From Macrostomum hystrix (taxonomy: Eukaryota; Platyhelminthes; Macrostomidae): a stretch of 64,000 nucleotides of DNA. The stretch is taken from NCBI GenBank assembly GCA_950097015.1, contig CATNEN010000005.1, forward strand, positions 2,232,001 to 2,296,000. The letters are read 5' to 3'. Positions 59,101 to 64,000 of the stretch are shown piece by piece. Below the pieces are notes generated by a model. The model was not told where the DNA came from and did no database searches. It saw nothing but the letters and a program-made list of their open reading frames with translations. Each line of letters begins with the position of its first letter. Within the stretch, counting starts at the first letter, position 1. The translations under genes were made by a program, and so were the position numbers.

Positions 59101-62100
59101 ACTAATCAAATTCTGACACTAATCAAATTCTGACATTAATCCAATTCTGACACTAATCCAATTCTGACACTAATCAAATTCTGACACTAATCATATTCTG
59201 GCACTAATCCAATTCTGACACTAATCAAATTCTGACACTAATCCAATTCTGACACTAATCCGATTCTGACACTAATCAAATTCTGACACTAATCCTAATT
59301 CTGACACTAATCAAATTCTGACACTAATCCTAATTCTGACACTAATCTAATTCTGACACTAATCAAATTCTGACACTAATCCAATTCTGACACTAATCCA
59401 ATTCTGACACTAATCATTTTTGACACTAATCAAATTCTGACACTAATCAAATTCTGACATTAATCCAATTCTGACACTAATCTAATTTTCTCACAAATCC
59501 AATCCCTGACTAATCCGCAGCTCACCTGACAAGCGTGCAGCTGCAGTCTCAATGCCAGTGCCTGCAGGCAGGGCAGCAGCGCAGCAGGCTTCGCGGGGAA
59601 CAAGCCGCTAGTCTCGCTAGCGGTCACCCTAACAGCTTCGGACACGGCTGACACAGCAGGAGGTGGCAGCAGCCACAGGCAGCCGAGTGAGTCGGATCTG
59701 TCGCAGCAGCCGCCGCTGCCGCTAGTCAACCAATTGAAGCCGATGGTTCTGTACGGATGAAATCTGTCGTCGATGCGTTGCCAGACCAGTTCCAGGTATT
59801 TGCCAACAACGTGATGCCTGACTGGAACATCTGAATAATCTGACCAGTGAACGCCTTTCTTTTTCTTCTTCTTAGCTGACGGTGGCGTAGGATCCGCTGG
59901 CGAAGACAAGCCCGACGCTGCCGTTTGTACAGTCGGCGTCGGAGGCGGCGGCGGCGACTGCGGCTCCGGTGGCTGGGTGTTCAATCCGCTGACTAGATTG
60001 TCAACGGTGTCATCTTTTCTTAATAGAAGGCCTCCAACAACTGTCGAATGGCTGCCGCCGATGCTGCCGCTGCCGCTGATGTCCAGAGAGCCGCCTGAGT
60101 TCCCGCAGCCGCCGGCGCCGAAACTGGCGCCGCCCGAAGAGTCTCCTGAGCCGCCCTGCCTTGGCAACAGCTGGGTGCTCTGGGCCAGGCAGTCCAGCAA
60201 ACCGCTGGCGAAATCCCATTCGGCTCTCAACCAATCAGTGAGGGGGCAAGTCTGCGCTGACAGCAGGGCCACGGCTGCGGCCGATGCGGTGGCCACTCTT
60301 GAAGGATCTTCAACTGAAGGAGATTTATATTTCAATACGCTAATCAAACTCTCAAATTCATTCTCCCGTGCGCTTAAACCCAATGTTCTCAGTTTCAAAT
60401 CCACATCTCAAATGCCACATCCCCCAGCCTCAAATCCCACATTCCCAGCCATGAATCCCACATCCCCAGCCTCAAATCCCACCTCCCCAACCTCGAATCC
60501 CACATCCCCAGCCTCAAATCCCACCTCCCCAACCTCGAATCTCACATCAAAAACTTCAAATCCCACACCCCTAACCTCAAATCCCACGTCCCCAACCACG
60601 AATCGCACATCCCCAGCCTCGAATCCCACCTCCCATCCTCAAGTCCCACATCCCCAACCATGAATCCCTCATCCCCAGCCTCAAATCCCACATTCCCAGC
60701 CACGAATCCCACATCCCCAGCCTCAAATCCCACCTCCCCAACCTCGAATCCCACATCACAAACTTCAAATCCCACACCCCCAACCTCAAATCCCTCATCC
60801 CCAGCCTCGAATCCCACCTCCCATTCTCAAATCCCACATCCCCAACCTCAAATCCCTCATCCCCAGCCTCAAATCCCACATCCCCAACCACGAATACCAC
60901 ATCCCCAGCCTCAAATCCCACATCCCCAGCCTCGAATACCACATCCCCAGCCTCGAATCCCACACCCCAAACCTCAAATCCCACATCCCCAGCCTCAAAT
61001 CCCACATCCCCAGCCTCGAATCCCACACCCCAAACCTCAAATCCCACATCCCCAGCCTCAAATCCCACATCCCAACCTCAAATCCCTCATCCCCAACCTC
61101 AAATCCCTCATCCCCAGCCTCAAATCCCACACTGTCGAGCCCTCACCGGAGGAGCCGCAGTCAGCCACCGCCTCTGCCAGGCCGTCGCAGTCAAAGTAGA
61201 ATCGGTGCACAGCGATCTCCGGTGATTCGGCTCGCTCCTCCGCCAGCCGGTTGATCAGTCGGGCGAATGTCACGGGTCGCAGATCTTCAACAGCAGCTGA
61301 GGGTGCGGCGAACTCTGCCAGATCGGGACAGCGTCGATTAGTGAGTCGGCGCAGCCATTTCACCTGGTCCAGCGTGCTGTTGAACTCTTCGAGGCCGCGA
61401 CACAACTCAAACAGGTCCTCGCGGGTGTGACGGGCCAGGCCCGTGCGAGCAAGGACACTCAGGCTTGCCTGGGGATGATTGAAGTAGTTGAAGAATAGTA
61501 GATTGAAGTAATCAGATCCTGATCCCAGATCCTGATCCCAGATCCTGATCCCAGATCCTGATCCCAGATCCTGATCCCAGATCCTGATCCCAGATCCTGA
61601 TCCCAGATCCTGATCCCAGATCCTGATCCCAGATCCTGATCCCAGATCCTGATCCCAGATCCTGATCCCAGATCCTGATCCCAGATCCTGATCCCAGATC
61701 CTGATCCCAGATCCTGATCCCAGATCCTGATCCCAGATCCTGATCCCAGATCCTGATCCCAGATCCTGATCCCTGAGCCGCTAACCTGCAGAAACGCTCT
61801 AGTTGATGCCAGCGCTCGATACAACAGTCGATCAGCGGCTTCTCGATATGCTGCCAGGGCAGGCCTAGCCGATGGCAGGCACTCCTGCAGAGGCGCGCTG
61901 GCCTGAACGTAGAGTCTGACGTGCTGCGAGTGGCTCAGACTGGCGCGCAAGCGTTCGCAGAGTGCGCGAGCGGAGCCCAGTTTTGAGCTGACAACCGCGT
62001 AGCGACCGTTGGTCGACGGGCGTCTGGCGTCGGCTAGTTGCGCAATTTCGTGATCGCGAAGGCGATCGATCTGATCGGCCAGTAGGGCCAAATCACGCAA

Positions 62101-63336
62101 ACGATTGGCCACCTGAGGAGGTTGGGAGAATAATAATGGGATAAATTCTACTTTTGAGATAAAAGGTGAGATTTTAAATCTCACCCCTAAGATTCTAAAT
62201 CTCACCCCTAAGATTCTAAATCTCACCCCTAAGATTCTTAATCTCACCCCTAACATTCTAAACCTCACCCCCGATATTCTAAGTCTAACCATGAGATTCT
62301 CAATCTTACCCCTGAGATTCTCAATCTTACCCCCCCTGATATTCTAAATCTCACCCCTGATACTCTAAATCTCACCCCTGATACTCTAAGCCTTAGCCGT
62401 GAGATTCTAAATCCGGCGCCTGATGTTCTAAATCAGGCGCCTGAGATTCTAAATCTCGTGCCTGAGATTCTAAATCTCACGCCTGATATTCTAAGTCTAG
62501 ACGTGAGATTCTAAATCTCACCCCTGATATTCTAGGTTTAACACCTAAGATTATAAATCTCATACTGAAATGTATAATCTTACCCTTGATATTCACAATT
62601 TCATCCCCTCAGATTCTAAATCATATATCTAAGATAAAGACATCACCTTAAATTGTTCCTTTTTTAACCTCACAAATATGGACATTCTAAATATCCCCAA
62701 CTAGGATATTATAAACTTGCCCAGTATGAGTTTAAAAATTTGTCCCACCTTTCTATCCAACTCCAGCAGGTGCAGTCGCCTCTCCAACTCGTGCAGTCGC
62801 TGCAGCCCAGCCTGCAGTCGCGGCAATGCGGCCGCGTGTCGCATTCCCAGACTGTCGGCTCCGTTGCAGTGCAAGGTGACACCGAGCGCGGGCTGACAGG
62901 CGAACTTGGCTGTGGCTTCTCGAAGAGCCGCTCTTAGCGCTTCTTGATTGAGTCTGGCAGCCGCTGCAGCCGCCGCAGCCGACGATGGAGGCCATCGACG
63001 ACCGACAACAGTCCTGGCCGACGTTGATCCGCTTGTCTCCAACGAGCCCAACAAGTTATTAGCATTATTAGCGTCACTGTGGTTGGATCCTGTTGAACTA
63101 GTCGATGCATCTTGACGAATGATGCAGTGCCGGCCTGTCGGCGAGCGATGCTGCAAAGGCGGCGCTCGCGACATTGGCATTTCATCGTTGTCGTCTTCGT
63201 CGCAGTCTAGACGGACGTCTTCGTTGTCGACGCTGTCTATACGACGATTGTAGGCCTCGGTATTCGGGCCAACAACGCTTGGTTCATCGTCGACAGGCTT
63301 GGCTCGGCCGATGCTCCCTAGCAAGGCGCGACTCAT
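50446..63336 (-). CDS. Large multi-exon gene, unrecognised helical protein (~1180 aa)
   Basis: Minus-strand exons: 62749-63336, 61786-62112, 61147-61468, 59526-60313, 57976-58413, 57233-57473, 55570-56308, 50446-50535. Phases agree at all junctions except 59526|58413, where one base (mod 3) is missing, so a small exon or another donor remains to be found. The start is ATG at 63334-63336; the terminal exon ends HWIGKSSFVTICG, stop, AATAAA. Visible features are an acidic Ser-rich N-terminus, then a leucine-rich helical part (LQAGLQRLHELERRLHLLEL; LRDLALLADQIDRLRDHEIA). A Gly/Pro-rich linker follows, with KKKKKKGVHWSDYSDVPV and DDRFHPYRTIGFNWLTSG, then Ala/Leu-rich helices. No known domain is assigned; a large helical scaffold or tethering-type protein is only a guess. 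Every intron carries a different tandem array. Confidence 0.6.
50650..50770 (-). mobile_element. tRNA-like SINE head fragment
   Basis: The minus strand reads GGTAGCTTAAGAGCTTTGGA (A-box-like) and later GAGGTCTGGGGCTCGAATCT (B-box-like), about 35 nt apart. No SINE body follows. It lies in the last intron of the large gene. Confidence 0.5.
51185..52950. repeat. 1.77-kb near-pure purine array (AGGATAGGGGAGAG-type, 12-15 bp)
   Basis: The plus strand is almost entirely A/G with a T in each GATAG; units are AGGATAGGGAGAG, AGGATAGGGGAGAG and AGGATAGGGTGAG. Higher-order blocks containing AAGGTAAGAGAGGATAGG recur several times. It is in the last intron of the large gene, so the RNA reads as polypyrimidine. 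Confidence 0.95.
53300..54165. repeat. 17-bp tandem array CCTACTCTCGCCCTAAA, ~50 copies
   Basis: Variants include ACCCAAAATCTACTC and CGCCTTAAACC. A higher-order block is visible near 53340-53530 and again near 53530-53700. In the last intron of the large gene. Confidence 0.95.
55020..55495. repeat. 13-bp purine-rich array GTAGACAGGAGGG
   Basis: Units GTAGACAGGAGGG and GTAGACAAGAGAG. A ~115-bp block with GTAAACAAGACAAGTAGAC is repeated at about 55200 and 55290. It begins about 75 bp inside the last intron of the large gene. Confidence 0.9.
56640..57175. repeat. 24-bp tandem array in intron between exons 57233-57473 and 55570-56308
   Basis: Unit TCACCATCTCAATCTACTTC plus TCAT, about 22 copies, with AATCTAC/AAGCTAC/AATATAC variants. 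Confidence 0.95.
57527..57915. repeat. 20-bp tandem array in intron between exons 57976-58413 and 57233-57473
   Basis: Unit CTGAATACCTGTTAGGTTTC, about 19 copies; paired CCAGAATACCTGTTCGG variants alternate in a 40-bp higher-order pattern at 57740-57890. Confidence 0.95.
58425..59495. repeat. 17-bp tandem array in intron between exons 59526-60313 and 57976-58413
   Basis: Unit CTGACACTAATCCAATT, about 62 copies. Larger blocks of roughly 300 bp recur (marker CATTTTTGACACTAATC at about 59090 and 59414; marker CCTTTTCTCACACTAAT at about 58457 and 58748). On the transcribed strand each unit ends AGTGTCAG, and the acceptor of exon 57976-58413 is such a copy. Confidence 0.95.
60410..61135. repeat. 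21-bp tandem array in intron between exons 61147-61468 and 59526-60313
   Basis: Unit CATCCCCAGCCTCAAATCCC plus A, about 34 copies, with CACCTCCCCAACCTCGAATC and CACCCCCAACCTC variants. It reaches within about 12 bp of the donor at 61146. Confidence 0.95.
61505..61775. repeat. 13-bp perfect tandem array CAGATCCTGATCC, ~20 copies
   Basis: Copies are essentially identical, implying very recent expansion. It starts about 11 nt after the donor of exon 61786-62112. Confidence 0.97.
62155..62560. repeat. ~21-bp tandem array in first intron of the large gene
   Basis: Unit TCTCACCCCTAAGATTCTAA plus A, with CCTGATATTCTAAATCTCAC and GGCGCCTGAGATTC variants; about 19 copies, decaying to the right. Confidence 0.9.
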
Positions 63337-64000
63337 GCTGAAGAATAATTTGACTTTTGATTTGTACTTTTATAATGCACTTTTATGATGTACTTTTAGA
63401 ATGTACTTTTATTTTGTACTTTAGAATGTACTTTTGTATTTTTTATAGATGGCACCAAGTTCGCTTGGAAAGTCGCTTGAAGCAAAATAAAGATACGACA
63501 AAAATTATTTTCTGCTATATGAAATCGTAAAATGATGTAGGGAGAAGTTATGATTTATTTTTGTTAAAGTTTAAGTAATCACAAAACGAGACTGAAGTTT
63601 ACAAATTGAAGCTCTCAATTTTAACTAAAGCCTGCATTTAAGTCAATGTTTAGTTGTATTAAAATGGACTGAGCATGTCAAAGGGAAACTTAAAAAACGT
63701 TTAATTAACGACATACCCATAGTTAATGTGGTCCAATAGGAAAAAATCTCTGCCTAATTAACAAAATAATTCTTTTGTCTAGCAAAAAAACTTGGGAATT
63801 AGTAAAGGTATAAAAAACTAAAACTAAAAATAATACGACAATCCCAGCCAGCCTTTGGATTTTAAAGAATGCACTTTTGCATGCGACTGGGACGGAATAA
63901 TTTCGGGTGAAGAAGGTAAAAAATGTTCTGTTTTGCAGCTGCTGACAAAAAATGGTGTGTATTTACTCTGTGCCAGTACAACTAAAAGTAAATAGATCCT
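63337..64000. other. 5' flank of the large minus-strand gene, AT-rich
   Basis: Short ACTTTTA(G/T)AATGT repeats directly upstream (63358-63440). No other gene recognised. Confidence 0.45.

Overview
The window is eukaryotic, from an invertebrate animal nuclear genome. Evidence is the spliced gene structure with GT-AG introns in every gene, tRNA-derived SINEs, a hAT-like element, Helitron remains, and very many tandem repeats inside introns. The gene set (a TMEM106-like protein, CCDC103/DNAAF19 for axonemal dynein assembly, an anoctamin, a LAP1/TOR1AIP-like nuclear-envelope protein, a PWWP protein and an EMSY-like ENT-domain protein) is that of a metazoan with motile cilia. A flatworm or other lophotrochozoan fits, but nothing here fixes the species.

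Layout: 1-19.6 kb carries minus-strand genes: the first coding exon of TMEM106 (825-939, rest off the left edge), a four-exon gene for an unrecognised charged protein (4116-7579), a 16-exon anoctamin whose exon phases all agree (8560-17628, 869 residues), and two-exon CCDC103 (18467-19547). 19.6-24.3 kb is AT-rich intergenic DNA with a SINE, a hAT-like element with a perfect 8-bp target duplication, and a Helitron helicase fragment. 24.4-32.3 kb carries two plus-strand reading frames, a PWWP protein and an EMSY-like ENT protein. The stop codon of the first lies 2 nt before the start codon of the second on the same exon. 34.5-37 kb carries a LAP1-like gene and a broken partial copy of its 3' end. 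37-43 kb is almost all tandem arrays plus one orphan 3' exon. 43.3-50 kb has a two-exon minus gene, a small minus gene and a divergent small plus gene. 50.4-63.3 kb is one large minus-strand gene of at least 8 exons whose product I do not recognise.

The dominant feature is tandem repetition: about two dozen arrays, with units of 13 to 111 bp and nearly all different in sequence, cover roughly 18-19 kb by summing my coordinates. Most lie wholly inside introns. In the 50-63 kb gene every identified intron holds its own array. Many units contain a pyrimidine run ending in CAG, like a 3' splice site, and three unrelated arrays share the core ATCCTTCAG. The long open frames in these arrays are by-products of stop-free units, not genes.

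Exon models were built by eye from splice signals, phase agreement and family similarity. Phase agreement is strong support for the anoctamin and CCDC103. The other multi-exon models are less certain and need transcript data.
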